Part shown: piece after piece, positions 27,003-35,308 of the stretch
Position numbering within the stretch: the first letter of the stretch is position 1
Layout of the letters: every line of letters begins with the position of its first letter
Source: an uncultured Prevotellaceae bacterium
GTDB taxonomy: Bacteria; Bacteroidota; Bacteroidia; Bacteroidales; Bacteroidaceae
Reading direction: 5' to 3'
Length of the DNA: 64,000 nt
NCBI GenBank assembly: GCA_900316585.1
Contig: ONDM01000003.1
Span: 62,001 to 126,000, forward strand
Translations under genes and position numbers: made by a program
The notes under the pieces: generated by a model
Seen by the model: only the letters and a program-made list of their open reading frames with translations
Database searches by the model: none
Told to the model about the DNA's origin: nothing

Positions 27003-27043
27003 AAAAAATCCTGCATGCCATTTTGGGTTTGCAGGATTTTTTT
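27003..27043 (+). terminator. Terminator of the ilv operon
   Basis: AAAAAATCCTGCA (27003-27015) pairs with TGCAGGATTTTTT (27030-27042), 14-nt loop, followed by a T-rich tract. Confidence 0.9.
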
Positions 27044-27056
27044 ATTCTTTCATTTT

Positions 27057-27314
27057 CTATCTTCGACGGAAGAATCCTTTAAAACGCATCATTAAACGCA
27101 ATCCCAATAGTAGACCGTCATAAACTGCAATGCTATTGTTAATTAAGTTTAGGGTGCGATCCCATTTAGTGACATCATGGGTTGGAGTGAACAAAGACTG
27201 AGTTTTGTTCACCATATTACCTTTACGCTGGTTCAGTTGCCTTTTTATCGCAAGTTTTCTTTGCTGAATGCTTGCCAATGTAATACCATTATTATTCTCC
27301 GGAATCAGTTTCAT
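27057..27314 (-). CDS. Small basic hypothetical protein
   Basis: 85 residues, Arg/Lys-rich, with a basic C-terminus (LRLMMRFKGFFRRR) and an amphipathic middle. No known domain is recognised. It overlaps the end of the holin-like gene by 23 bp on the same strand and so belongs to a three-gene unit with the YtxH and holin-like proteins, an arrangement I associate with Bacteroidales. The operon partners are membrane or envelope-stress proteins, so a membrane-linked role is possible. Function unknown. Confidence 0.65.
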   Translation of the reverse strand: MKLIPENNNGITLASIQQRKLAIKRQLNQRKGNMVNKTQSLFTPTHDVTKWDRTLNLINNSIAVYDGLLLGLRLMMRFKGFFRRR

Positions 27315-27696
27315 TATCTATTTCCCCAATTTTTGAATTTGCTTCATCGCTGATCAGTATGCTTGCTACACCTTTAGTGATAGGAGCAATGACCAGTTTC
27401 TGACGATTAATATAAATGATTACGGCAATTGCAAAATGGATGCATGTCATGATGGCAAAAGCCACTGTAGGCCCACCGACTGAAGGAGCAATCAGGTAGA
27501 TAAATGTGAAAGACAAGTAGAAAAGAACCAATAAACCTAGGCACATGAGCACAAAACCTAAAGCTATGGCAGAAAGTAAAATAGTGAGCTTTTCTACCAC
27601 ATCTAAGGTGACATATTCTTTTTGAAGGAGAAGATATTCCTTAACATCAGTGAATAAGTCAGCTAGGCTATTGATGTTTTTTTCATTGGATAACAT
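27292..27696 (-). CDS. Phage holin-like (DUF1469/YqjE-type) membrane protein
   Basis: 134 residues. The first ~45 are soluble and polar (SLADLFTDVKEYLLLQKEYVTLDVVEK). Then come two long hydrophobic segments (about 45-75 and 80-105) separated by a short polar turn, and a charged C-tail. This matches the putative actinobacterial holin-X/DUF1469 family, which in Bacteroidetes is chromosomal and probably not a lysis protein. It abuts the YtxH gene (they share the boundary base 27696) and overlaps the 85-residue gene. The exact role is unknown. Confidence 0.75.
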   Translation of the reverse strand: MLSNEKNINSLADLFTDVKEYLLLQKEYVTLDVVEKLTILLSAIALGFVLMCLGLLVLFYLSFTFIYLIAPSVGGPTVAFAIMTCIHFAIAVIIYINRQKLVIAPITKGVASILISDEANSKIGEIDNETDSGE

Positions 27697-27932
27697 CAGT
27701 CGTCAATTGATACAGCTTCTTCAGCAACAGATTTGCCCTTCATGAACTTAGCTTGAATGCTGTCCACCAATTTGTCAAATTCTTCTCTGTTTAGTTTAGC
27801 CCCACTTTTCTTGACTGCTTCTGCAATCTTTGCACGGGTATCGTCGCCCTTTTCAGGAGCAAAAAGAATTCCAATTGCTGCTCCAGCGACTGCGCCACCT
27901 AGGAATGCAGCTAAAAAACTTAAATTTTTCAT
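27696..27932 (-). CDS. YtxH domain small membrane protein
   Basis: 78 residues: one N-terminal glycine/alanine-rich transmembrane segment (LAAFLGGAVAGAAIGILFAPEKG), then a helical, charged tail (TRAKIAEAVKKSGAKLNREEF). The GxxxG-rich segment followed by LFAPEKG is the YtxH hallmark. Relatives in Firmicutes are general-stress proteins. It is the first gene of a three-gene minus-strand unit, with a TATTTTTG box about 27 nt upstream of its start. Confidence 0.85.
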   Translation of the reverse strand: MKNLSFLAAFLGGAVAGAAIGILFAPEKGDDTRAKIAEAVKKSGAKLNREEFDKLVDSIQAKFMKGKSVAEEAVSIDD

Positions 27933-27958
27933 CTTCGTTACTTTTTATTGGTTTAAGG

Positions 27959-27966
27959 CAAAAATA
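27959..27966 (-). promoter_or_regulatory. -7 box of the YtxH-holin operon
   Basis: TATTTTTG on the minus strand, 27 nt before the YtxH start. No clear -33 TTTG at the right distance. Confidence 0.5.
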
Positions 27967-28081
27967 CAAATTTATTTCCTAATCTCATGCTTTTCAAAAT
28001 CAATTTTAATGAAAATGGGCATATTTTATTGGATTTAACGTTTTTTAAGCAGTATATATATTAAATATTCTAGTATTTTTT

Positions 28082-28089
28082 TACTTTTG
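28082..28089 (+). promoter_or_regulatory. -7 box of the HU-like gene
   Basis: TACTTTTG, giving a leader of about 85-90 nt that carries inverted repeats (see 28113-28162). No good -33 box. Confidence 0.5.
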
Positions 28090-28112
28090 CAGTAGATTCT
28101 TTTTCATTTAGC

Positions 28113-28162
28113 TCTAGACTTTTTTTAAATTTGGTCTAGATTCTTTTGAAAAAAAGTTTAGA
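28113..28162 (+). promoter_or_regulatory. Competing hairpins in the leader of the HU-like gene
   Basis: TCTAGAC (28113-28119) is the exact complement of GTCTAGA (28134-28140). The second arm, extended (GTCTAGATTCTTTT), can instead pair with AAAAAAAGTTTAGAC downstream (to 28162) with a few G-U pairs. Only one of the two hairpins can form at a time. A regulatory leader or a protein-binding dyad is possible. Confidence 0.4.
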
Positions 28163-28183
28163 CTATATAATTCATTAAGAAAG

Positions 28184-28582
28184 ATGAGTATACCTTACCG
28201 ATTGACACCTCTGAAGGACAACATAAGCAGTAAGCCCAAAACGGGGTATTATGCTCAGATTGTGACAAGGGGGACTATTGATACAGCTGAGCTCTGCGAA
28301 GAGATTTCGGCAGGGTGCACTTTGACAACAGCTGATATGAAAGCTGCCATTGAAGCTCTTATTTCATCTGTAAGTCAGAAGCTGAAGGCTGGTTATAATG
28401 TTTGTATTGATGACTTGGGAACTTTTTCCCTTTCAGCGGAGTCGGAAACAGTAGAATCGCCCGATGATATCCGTTCACAGTCTGTCCGTGTAAAAGCTAT
28501 ACATTTTCGCCCATCCGTGCGAATGAAAAAGAGCATGAAAAACTCAAAATTTGAGCGTATAAATACTAAGAAAAATGCATGA
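28184..28582 (+). CDS. HU/IHF-family (HU-HIG type) DNA-binding protein
   Basis: 132 residues, of the longer histone-like form common in Bacteroidetes. The N-terminal ~30 residues (YYAQIVTRGTIDTAELCEEIS) precede an HU-type fold with KLKAGYNVCIDDLGTFSLS, the equivalent of the GFGxF segment. A basic C-tail (KKSMKNSKFERINTKKNA) replaces the usual end. It should bind DNA and take part in nucleoid organisation or act as an architectural factor. It is followed 38 bp later by the SPOR lipoprotein gene. The leader contains competing hairpins that could serve autoregulation. Confidence 0.85.
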   Translation: MSIPYRLTPLKDNISSKPKTGYYAQIVTRGTIDTAELCEEISAGCTLTTADMKAAIEALISSVSQKLKAGYNVCIDDLGTFSLSAESETVESPDDIRSQSVRVKAIHFRPSVRMKKSMKNSKFERINTKKNA

Positions 28583-28620
28583 AAATAGAAAAGAGTATTA
28601 ATTTTTAATTGATAAATAAA

Positions 28621-29127
28621 ATGAAAAAGTTTTTAGTATTAGGAATTGGCCTATGCCTAGCACTTGGTTTCACTTCTTGTAAGTCCAATGAAAGTGCATA
28701 TCGCAAAGCGTATGAGAAAGCAAAAGCTCAGGAGGCTGTTACTGCTGAAAGTTCTGCTCCTGTAACTGTTACTCCAGTAGTTTCTACGCCAGTGGTAACT
28801 ACTACTCCTGTGACATCATCAGCAAGCAACTATGATGCTAGCAATGTTAGTGTTCGTTCTGAGCATGTCACTTTGGTCGGATCTGGTGATTTGAAGGATT
28901 ATAGTGTAGTGGTTGGTAGTTTCAGTTTGGAAGCAAATGCAAGAGGCTTACAACAGCGTCTAGCAGAGCGTGGCTTCAACTCAATGGTAGTTAGTGCAAA
29001 TACTGATAAAGGACTCATGTACCGTGTTATTGCTGCTTCATATCCTGACAAAGTATCTGCAGCGCAGAGGCGTGATCAGTTGATGGGCGAGTTCCCTGGT
29101 TCATGGTTGCTTTATAGAACTTATTGA
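28621..29127 (+). CDS. SPOR-domain lipoprotein
   Basis: 168 residues from the ATG at 28621 (an upstream TTG at 28609 is open but unlikely). Lipoprotein signal with cysteine at ALGFTSC. A Thr/Val/Ser/Pro-rich linker (VTVTPVVSTPVVTTTPVTSS) follows. The C-terminal ~75 residues form a SPOR domain (DYSVVVGSFSLEANARGLQQ, YRVIAASYPDKVSAAQ). SPOR domains bind peptidoglycan lacking stem peptides, often at division sites. An outer-membrane or periplasmic anchored cell-wall-binding role is expected. It ends in a terminator. Confidence 0.88.
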   Translation: MKKFLVLGIGLCLALGFTSCKSNESAYRKAYEKAKAQEAVTAESSAPVTVTPVVSTPVVTTTPVTSSASNYDASNVSVRSEHVTLVGSGDLKDYSVVVGSFSLEANARGLQQRLAERGFNSMVVSANTDKGLMYRVIAASYPDKVSAAQRRDQLMGEFPGSWLLYRTY

Positions 29128-29168
29128 TAATTTCTTTTTGGTGAGCGAGAAAAATATATTTCTCATGA

Positions 29169-29202
29169 GAAAGGGTTAGCTGTGAAGTTGGCCCTTTTTT
29201 TT
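29169..29202 (+). terminator. Terminator after the SPOR lipoprotein gene
   Basis: AAAGGG (29170-29175) pairs with CCCTTT (29192-29197) and runs into eight T. The stem is short, but the T-tract is strong. Just upstream is a second small dyad, GAGAAA / TTTCTC. Confidence 0.65.
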
Positions 29203-29226
29203 ATTCCGACTTATTGAACAGATAAT

Positions 29227-29271
29227 AGTTCAAAAAGAACTTTGTTATTTGGTTTTTTTGATAGATATTTG
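29227..29271 (+). promoter_or_regulatory. Efflux operon promoter with operator-like dyad
   Basis: TTTG (29241-29244), 19-bp spacer, GATATTTG (29264-29271; first base off consensus). The dyad AGTTC-AAAAA-GAACT (29227-29241) overlaps the -33 box and is well placed for a repressor. No regulator gene is adjacent. Confidence 0.5.
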
Positions 29272-29297
29272 CATCTAAAAAAATAGAGAATAAATAT

Positions 29298-30350
29298 ATG
29301 AAACGTTATTTGTTATTTGGATTTGTGGCTATTTTATCCCTTGTTGGTTGCAAGCAAGAGAAAAAGACGATCGATGAGGTGAAGTTTGTGAAAACTGATA
29401 CTGTTCTTGATTATGGTAATGAAGGTAGCATATTGGTCCCAGGAAAAGTAGAAGCTGCCGAGGATGCAAGTATTGCGTTTCGGGTGCCAGGTACAATCTT
29501 GAGATTCCATGCAGATCAGGGTTCATACGTACGGAAGGGACAATTGCTTGTGGAGTTGGATTCTCGTGATTATCAGATTCAGCTTAAGGCAACTGAAGCT
29601 GAATATAAACAAGTGAAGGCAGAGGCAGAACGTGTTATTGCTCTATATAAGGAAAATTCCACCACAGAGAACAATTACGATAAAGCTCAATACGGCCTGC
29701 AGCAAATCACTGCAAAATTAGAGAGCCATAAAAATCAGTTGGCGGATACTAGAATTTATGCACCATTTAGTGGGTACGTAGAAAAACGCCTTTTTGAGGA
29801 ACATGAGACTGTAGGAGCAGGAATGCCTGTCATTTCCATGATAAACAAAGATGCCCCTGAGGTGGAAATCAATGTTCCTGCATCTACTTATATGATGCGT
29901 GACAGAATGCAGTCTTTCAGTTGTACTTTCGATGTCTTTCCAAATGTAATCTTTCCTTTGACCTTGATTAGTGTGAATCAGAAAGCCAATGCAAACCAAC
30001 TTTATACGATGCGTTTTAAATTGGCAAACATAGAAGGTAAGAAACCTGTAGCTGGTATGTCTGCTATGGTTTCCATAAAAACACGTGAGGACAGCCAAAA
30101 TGTTACAGTTAAGAATACAGCTGTTTTCACGGAGAATGGAAAGAGTTATGTATATATTCTAAACAAAAATGTTTTGAAGAAGACCGAAGTAACAACAGAT
30201 TTGTTGCTTAGTAATGGTCGGTTTTCAATCACTTCTGGTTTGAAAGTTGGTGATGTTGTTGTGGCTACAGGAGTGCATCATGTTAAAGATGGACAGCACG
30301 TAAAACCACTGCCTGCGATATCTTCAAGTAATGTAGGAGGTTTGTTATGA
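29298..30350 (+). CDS. RND efflux periplasmic adaptor (membrane fusion) lipoprotein
   Basis: 350 residues with a lipoprotein signal (cysteine in LSLVGC). It has the usual adaptor layout: a biotinyl-lipoyl half motif (AFRVPGTILRFHADQGSYVRKGQLLVELD), a short alpha-helical hairpin (about 95-140), the second lipoyl half (TRIYAPFSGYVEKRLFEEHETVGAGMPVISM), a beta-barrel and a membrane-proximal domain. It links the inner-membrane pump to the outer-membrane channel. The stop overlaps the pump gene start by 4 bp. Substrate (drug, bile salt, fatty acid) is unknown. Confidence 0.92.
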   Translation: MKRYLLFGFVAILSLVGCKQEKKTIDEVKFVKTDTVLDYGNEGSILVPGKVEAAEDASIAFRVPGTILRFHADQGSYVRKGQLLVELDSRDYQIQLKATEAEYKQVKAEAERVIALYKENSTTENNYDKAQYGLQQITAKLESHKNQLADTRIYAPFSGYVEKRLFEEHETVGAGMPVISMINKDAPEVEINVPASTYMMRDRMQSFSCTFDVFPNVIFPLTLISVNQKANANQLYTMRFKLANIEGKKPVAGMSAMVSIKTREDSQNVTVKNTAVFTENGKSYVYILNKNVLKKTEVTTDLLLSNGRFSITSGLKVGDVVVATGVHHVKDGQHVKPLPAISSSNVGGLL

Positions 30351-33300
30351 TTGATTTTGGTAAATGGGCTTTTGACAACAAGAAACTTGTTTATTTCTTG
30401 ATTGCGGCTCTGATTATTGGCGGTGTTTATTCCTATTATGGAATGAGCAAACTGGAAGATCCTGAAATCAAGGTGAAGCAAGCCCTAGTGGTTACCACTT
30501 ATCCTGGAGCATCAGCTTATCAGGTTGAATTGGAGGTGACAGATGTGTTGGAGAAAAGTGTCCGTACTGTAGATGATGTGCAGAACGTGACAAGTTATAG
30601 TTTCAATGATTTGAGCCTAATTTCGGTAGAGTTGAACAAGACGGTACCTGACGATGAGGTTGAGGGGGAATGGGATTTAGTCCGTAGAAAGGTTATTAAT
30701 GCTCAGGCTTCTCTGCCTGCTGGTGCCACGACCCCAGTTGTCCGTGATGACTTCGGAAATGTGTTCGGTATGTTTTATGCCCTTACGGGTGATGGGTTGA
30801 ATGACCGTGAGCTTTCTGAATATGCAGAATTAGCAAAGCGTGAGATAATGGGTATCCCCGGAATTGCTCGTGTGGATATTTATGGAAAGCGATCTGAATG
30901 CATAAATGTCTGTTTGGATCAGGCCAAGATGGGAAATCTGAGTGTTCTTCCTTTGGAAGTGTTGAATACTCTTAATGGCCAAAATGAAACTATCTATAGC
31001 GGCTATTATAACAGTGGTGGTCAACGCATTCGTGTTACGGTTGATGACAGATACCGCTCTGTAGATGATATTGGTAATTTGATTATTCAAGGGCATGAGG
31101 ACGACCAACTTCGTTTAAAAGATATAGCTTATATTGAGAAATCATACGAAGAGCCGACTAGGAATGAACTGGCATTTGATGGAGAGCCTGCTTTGGGTAT
31201 CTCAATTGCGGCAGCAAGTGGCACTGATATCACTAAGTTGGGCAAAAAGGTACAGAAACTTATGGAAGATATTCGTGAGGATCGTTTACCTGCCGGTGTT
31301 GAGTTTCATAAGATTTTCTTCCAGCCAGAACGTGTAAGTAATGCCTTGAATGTGTTCTTAATTAATTTGGCTGAATCTGTAATTATTGTTGTGGTGCTTT
31401 TGATGTTCTTCATGGGGTTCAAGAGCGGCTTGATAATTGGCATTTGTTTGGTAGTCATTGTAATGGGCTCATTCCTGGTATTAGGTATGATGGATGGAAG
31501 CTTACAGCGAGTTTCTTTAGGCTCCTTCATATTGGCCATGGGTATGTTGGTGGATAATGCCATAGTGATTATTGACGGAATTCAGATAGATTTGAAGGCG
31601 GGAAAGCCTCGAATTCAGGCATTGACAGATGTAGGTAAGAAAACAGCCATGCCATTGCTTGGAGCTACCGTTATTGCTATTACTGCGTTTTTACCTATTT
31701 ACTTGTCGCCAGATACTGTTGGTGTTTATGTTCATGATCTGTTTATTGTACTTTGTGTTTCCTTGTTGCTGAGTTGGCTGTTGGCCCTTGTTCATGTTCC
31801 CTTGATGGCTAATCGTTATTTTGACAGCAAAGATGACGGTAAACAGAAAAATGAAGATCCATATGGAAGTTGGGGACACCGTGTTCTTAAGGCTGTGTTG
31901 GGTTGGTGCTTTGCTCATCGTTGGTCTACCATAATGTTTTCTGTTGGTTTGATAGTGTTAAGTGCACTTTGTTATCCTTTGTTGCCTCAAGGTTTCTTCC
32001 CAGATTTGGATTATGACCAATTATATATGGAGTATAAGCTTCCTGAGGGGACCAATAGCACTCAGGTGAAGAAAGATTTGATTGAAATTGAGAAATATCT
32101 GGAGACCCGTAAGGAAATCACACACGTTACTCGGACGGTAGGTGGTACAGCTGCCCGTTACAATCTAACCCGTAGCATAGCTTTGCCATCTTTAAGCTAT
32201 GGCGAATTAGTGATTGATTTCGAATCCTCTAAAGCTTTACTGAAGAATTTAGATGAAATTCAGGATTATCTCACTCAGCATTATCCTGAGGCTTATGTGA
32301 AGTTGAAAAGGTATAACCTGATGTACAAGAAGTACCCGATAGAGGTAACATTTACTGGTCCAGATCCAGCAGTCTTGCATCAGCTCACAGACCAAGCCAT
32401 GGAGATTATGGAGGAGAGTGAGGCTACTTGTCTGGTGACTACTGATTGGGACCCTAAAGTTCCTTTGCTTACAGTACAGTACAATCAACCAGTAGCCCGT
32501 CGTTTGGGAATCAGCCGTACAGAAGTGGGAATGTCTCTGCTTTCAGCTGCTGGTGGTATTCCTGTTGGAACTTTTTATGAGGGTATTCACCCTAATACCA
32601 TCTATATTAAAAGTATGGAAAATGGCAATAAACCATTGGAACTTTTGAGTGATGCAAATGTTTTCACCTTGACGCCCTCTTTGAATGCTATCATTAATAA
32701 GGAAAATCTGATGAAGTTGCAAAGTGGCCGTCTAGATCGACAGGAATTGCTTGAGCAAGCCATGAGAACTTTGCCTTTGAAACAGGCTTGTAAGGAAGTG
32801 ACAGTGGATTGGGAGGACCCAATTGTAATCCGTTATAATGGTGAAAGAACTCAACGCGCAGCATGTTCACCATCTTTAGGTTTTGCTACAGAAAAGGCAC
32901 GTCAGATTGTGGCTGAGAAAATCGAACAGATTCCATTGCCTGCTGGGTATTCTCTTGCATGGGAAGGAGAAAAAGGTGCCAGTGACGAGTGTATGGAATA
33001 CTTGTTTGGAAATGTGCCTTTGGCTATTATCCTCATGATTGCTATCATGATTATGTTGTTTAAGGATTATAAAAAAGTGGGCATTATATTCTGTTGTCTG
33101 CCATTCATCGCAGTGGGTGTTATTATTGCTATGCTTCTTAGTGGGAAGACATTCGGTATTGTACCTATCTTTGGTTGCTTGGGATTGTTGGGCATGATGA
33201 TTAAGAATGGAATCGTCCTAATGGATGAGATCAGTCTACAGTTGGAAAATACGGCTGATCCTATACAGGCACTTATATATAGTTCATTGACTCGATTACG

Positions 33301-33475
33301 TCCTGTAATGATGGCTGCCATGACTACTGTTTTAGGAGTCATTCCATTGTTGGGTGACAGCTTCTTTGGTCCAATGGCTGCGACCATCATGGGTGGTTTG
33401 TTCTTTGGTACATTTATTACTTTGATTTTAATTCCAGTGCTTTATGCATTGTTCTTTAAAATAAAGAAATCATGA
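30347..33475 (+). CDS. RND efflux pump permease (HAE-1-like)
   Basis: 1042 residues: 12 transmembrane segments in the usual 1+5+1+5 pattern and two large periplasmic loops. It is a proton-driven inner-membrane exporter. Proton-relay positions: in TM4 the motif is GMLVDNAIVIID, so the first Asp of the AcrB Asp407/Asp408 pair is kept and the second is Asn. In TM10 the Lys is present (MMIKNGIVLMDE). The Asn change also occurs in other RND branches, so the pump is not necessarily dead. It is the middle gene of an adaptor-pump-channel operon, overlapping both neighbours by 4 bp. Confidence 0.93.
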   Translation: MIDFGKWAFDNKKLVYFLIAALIIGGVYSYYGMSKLEDPEIKVKQALVVTTYPGASAYQVELEVTDVLEKSVRTVDDVQNVTSYSFNDLSLISVELNKTVPDDEVEGEWDLVRRKVINAQASLPAGATTPVVRDDFGNVFGMFYALTGDGLNDRELSEYAELAKREIMGIPGIARVDIYGKRSECINVCLDQAKMGNLSVLPLEVLNTLNGQNETIYSGYYNSGGQRIRVTVDDRYRSVDDIGNLIIQGHEDDQLRLKDIAYIEKSYEEPTRNELAFDGEPALGISIAAASGTDITKLGKKVQKLMEDIREDRLPAGVEFHKIFFQPERVSNALNVFLINLAESVIIVVVLLMFFMGFKSGLIIGICLVVIVMGSFLVLGMMDGSLQRVSLGSFILAMGMLVDNAIVIIDGIQIDLKAGKPRIQALTDVGKKTAMPLLGATVIAITAFLPIYLSPDTVGVYVHDLFIVLCVSLLLSWLLALVHVPLMANRYFDSKDDGKQKNEDPYGSWGHRVLKAVLGWCFAHRWSTIMFSVGLIVLSALCYPLLPQGFFPDLDYDQLYMEYKLPEGTNSTQVKKDLIEIEKYLETRKEITHVTRTVGGTAARYNLTRSIALPSLSYGELVIDFESSKALLKNLDEIQDYLTQHYPEAYVKLKRYNLMYKKYPIEVTFTGPDPAVLHQLTDQAMEIMEESEATCLVTTDWDPKVPLLTVQYNQPVARRLGISRTEVGMSLLSAAGGIPVGTFYEGIHPNTIYIKSMENGNKPLELLSDANVFTLTPSLNAIINKENLMKLQSGRLDRQELLEQAMRTLPLKQACKEVTVDWEDPIVIRYNGERTQRAACSPSLGFATEKARQIVAEKIEQIPLPAGYSLAWEGEKGASDECMEYLFGNVPLAIILMIAIMIMLFKDYKKVGIIFCCLPFIAVGVIIAMLLSGKTFGIVPIFGCLGLLGMMIKNGIVLMDEISLQLENTADPIQALIYSSLTRLRPVMMAAMTTVLGVIPLLGDSFFGPMAATIMGGLFFGTFITLILIPVLYALFFKIKKS

Positions 33476-34812
33476 GGAAGATAGTATTTTTCATAGGGCT
33501 GATGCTTGGATATTCAGTAATACAGGCTCAGACCTTGTCGTTGGCAGAGTGTAGAGAACTGGCATTGAAAAACAATGCTAATCTGGCAGCATCAAATTAC
33601 AAGATAGATCAAGCAAATCATACAGAACGCCAGTATTATGCTAATTATTTGCCTAATTTCAAATTGATTGGTGGTGCCTGGTATAATAGCTTTAACAAGT
33701 CTACAAGTATAAATTTGGCTGAGTATCCAATCGTCCAGGCATTGGGCACTATGTTCCCAGATTTGGCGGGCATGATACAGCCTATCGATCTATCTTTCAA
33801 GACAGGTCTGTCATATACAGCTAGTCTGATGCTGCAGCAACCTATTTATATGGGAGGAAAGATTACAGCGGCTCACAACATGGCCAAGTTGGGTTTGGAT
33901 GTGGCTGAACAACAGAAGGCTCTTACGACGCAGGAGGTGTTGGTACAGACTGATGAGGCATATGTGCTGGCAGTGAAAGCAAAGGAAATGCAGAAAGTAG
34001 CACAACAATATAATACAATGTTGCAGGAACTTCTTCGTCAGGTGGAGAGTTTGAAAAGGCATGGCATGGCTGCACAGAATGATTTGCTTAGGGTGCAAGT
34101 GAAGCTGAATGAGAGTGAGTTGCAGCTTAAGAAAGCAGAAAATGCCATACGTTTGTCGAAGATGAATCTTTGTCATTCTATGGGTATGAATTTGGCATCT
34201 GATATCGATGTGAAGGATGACTATCCAGAAACAGCAGAGGTGGATATGAAATCTTCTGGCATTGAGAACCGTCCTGAGTACATCATGCTCCAAAAGCAAG
34301 TGGAAGTTGCCAATGAACAGATTAAACTGAATCGCAGTGACTTTCTGCCTAATGTGGCTTTGATTTTAGATTATGGTTATGCTAATGCTTTCCGTTTCAA
34401 TCATTCATCAGTTCTCGACGATTTTTCATTCAATGGCTTGGTTACAGTATCTGTTCCTTTATTCCATTTTGGAGAGGGGGCACATAAAGTAAAGGCTGCT
34501 AAGGCACAAAAGGCTGTGGCTGAAATGCAACAACGTGACCTGAATGAGAAGATGGAGTTGGAACTGGCACAGGCTGCCAATAATTTAGATGAAGCCAAAT
34601 TGGAAGTGGAGGTAGCTCAGCGTTCTCTTTCGCAGGCAGATGAGAATCTTCGTATAACCAATAATCAGTACAAGAATGGTATGAGTACCCTGACAGAGGT
34701 GTTGGAGGCTCAGACTCTATGGCAACAAGCATATGAGAGCCATACGGAAGCTAGATTTCAGGAATATCTCATGCGTAGCAAATATCTGAAAGCTGCAGGA
34801 TTGTTGAAATAA
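33472..34812 (+). CDS. TolC-family outer membrane efflux channel
   Basis: 446 residues with a signal peptide (VIQA-QTL). Two repeats of the outer membrane efflux (OEP) fold: the family start SLAECRELALKNNANLAASNYKI, long amphipathic helices, and SVPLFHFGEGAHKVKAAKAQKAVAEMQ in the second half. It forms the outer-membrane duct of the tripartite system with the two upstream genes. It overlaps the pump gene by 4 bp and ends in a GC-rich terminator. Confidence 0.92.
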   Translation: MRKIVFFIGLMLGYSVIQAQTLSLAECRELALKNNANLAASNYKIDQANHTERQYYANYLPNFKLIGGAWYNSFNKSTSINLAEYPIVQALGTMFPDLAGMIQPIDLSFKTGLSYTASLMLQQPIYMGGKITAAHNMAKLGLDVAEQQKALTTQEVLVQTDEAYVLAVKAKEMQKVAQQYNTMLQELLRQVESLKRHGMAAQNDLLRVQVKLNESELQLKKAENAIRLSKMNLCHSMGMNLASDIDVKDDYPETAEVDMKSSGIENRPEYIMLQKQVEVANEQIKLNRSDFLPNVALILDYGYANAFRFNHSSVLDDFSFNGLVTVSVPLFHFGEGAHKVKAAKAQKAVAEMQQRDLNEKMELELAQAANNLDEAKLEVEVAQRSLSQADENLRITNNQYKNGMSTLTEVLEAQTLWQQAYESHTEARFQEYLMRSKYLKAAGLLK

Positions 34813-34824
34813 GTTAGAGAATAT

Positions 34825-34861
34825 AAAAAGGCGGGGAATATTTTTGTATTCCCCGCTTTTT
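34825..34861 (+). terminator. Terminator of the RND operon
   Basis: AAAAAGgCGGGGAATA pairs with TATTCCCCGCTTTTT (one bulged G, 6-nt loop TTTTTG). The loop and 3' arm also carry the ruvX -33 box. Confidence 0.85.
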
Positions 34862-34873
34862 GCCGTATCTTTG
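34843..34873 (+). promoter_or_regulatory. ruvX promoter embedded in the upstream terminator
   Basis: TTTG (34843-34846) in the terminator loop, 19-bp spacer, TATCTTTG (34866-34873). The predicted start lies only about 4-6 nt before the ATG at 34884, so the mRNA would be almost leaderless. Confidence 0.65.
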
Positions 34874-34883
34874 TGGCCATAGT

Positions 34884-35300
34884 ATGGGTAGAATTTTGGC
34901 GATAGACTACGGGAAAAAGCGGACTGGATTAGCAGTCACAGACCCACTTAAGATTATAGCAAATGGTTTAACCACGGTGGAAACTCATAAGTTAGTGGAT
35001 TTTTTGCAGAATTACCTGCAAAAAGAACCTGTGGATAAGATTATTGTGGGTCTGCCTAGGCAGATGAATGGACAGGAGAGTGATAACATGAAGAACATCA
35101 CTCCTTTTGTGAACCGTATGAGGAAGTTGTACCCACAGTTGCCTATTGAATTCTATGATGAACGTTTCACTTCCGTTCTGGCACACAAAGCCATGCTGGA
35201 AAGTGGGATAGGGAAGAAAGCTCGGCAAAATAAAGCGTTAGTCGATGAGATTAGTGCCACTATTATTCTGCAGAGCTATATGGAATCTGTGAATTTTTGA
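34884..35300 (+). CDS. ruvX: Putative pre-16S rRNA nuclease / Holliday junction resolvase-like
   Basis: 138 residues from the ATG at 34884; the frame is open to 34860, but that part lies in the promoter. RNase H-like YqgF family: GRILAIDYGKKRTGLAVTDPL at the N-terminus with the first catalytic Asp, VGLPRQMNGQES, and FYDERFTSVLAHKAM, with later DE residues (LVDEISATIILQSYM). Relatives complete 16S rRNA 5' maturation and were once annotated as Holliday junction resolvases. It is followed 8 bp later by the deformylase gene. Confidence 0.93.
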   Translation: MGRILAIDYGKKRTGLAVTDPLKIIANGLTTVETHKLVDFLQNYLQKEPVDKIIVGLPRQMNGQESDNMKNITPFVNRMRKLYPQLPIEFYDERFTSVLAHKAMLESGIGKKARQNKALVDEISATIILQSYMESVNF

Positions 35301-35308
35301 TATAGAAT

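Noticed and set aside
33811..34299. 162-codon minus-strand frame in the TolC-like gene
   Set aside because: His/Leu/Cys-rich translation of an antisense frame; the sense gene is complete and conserved.
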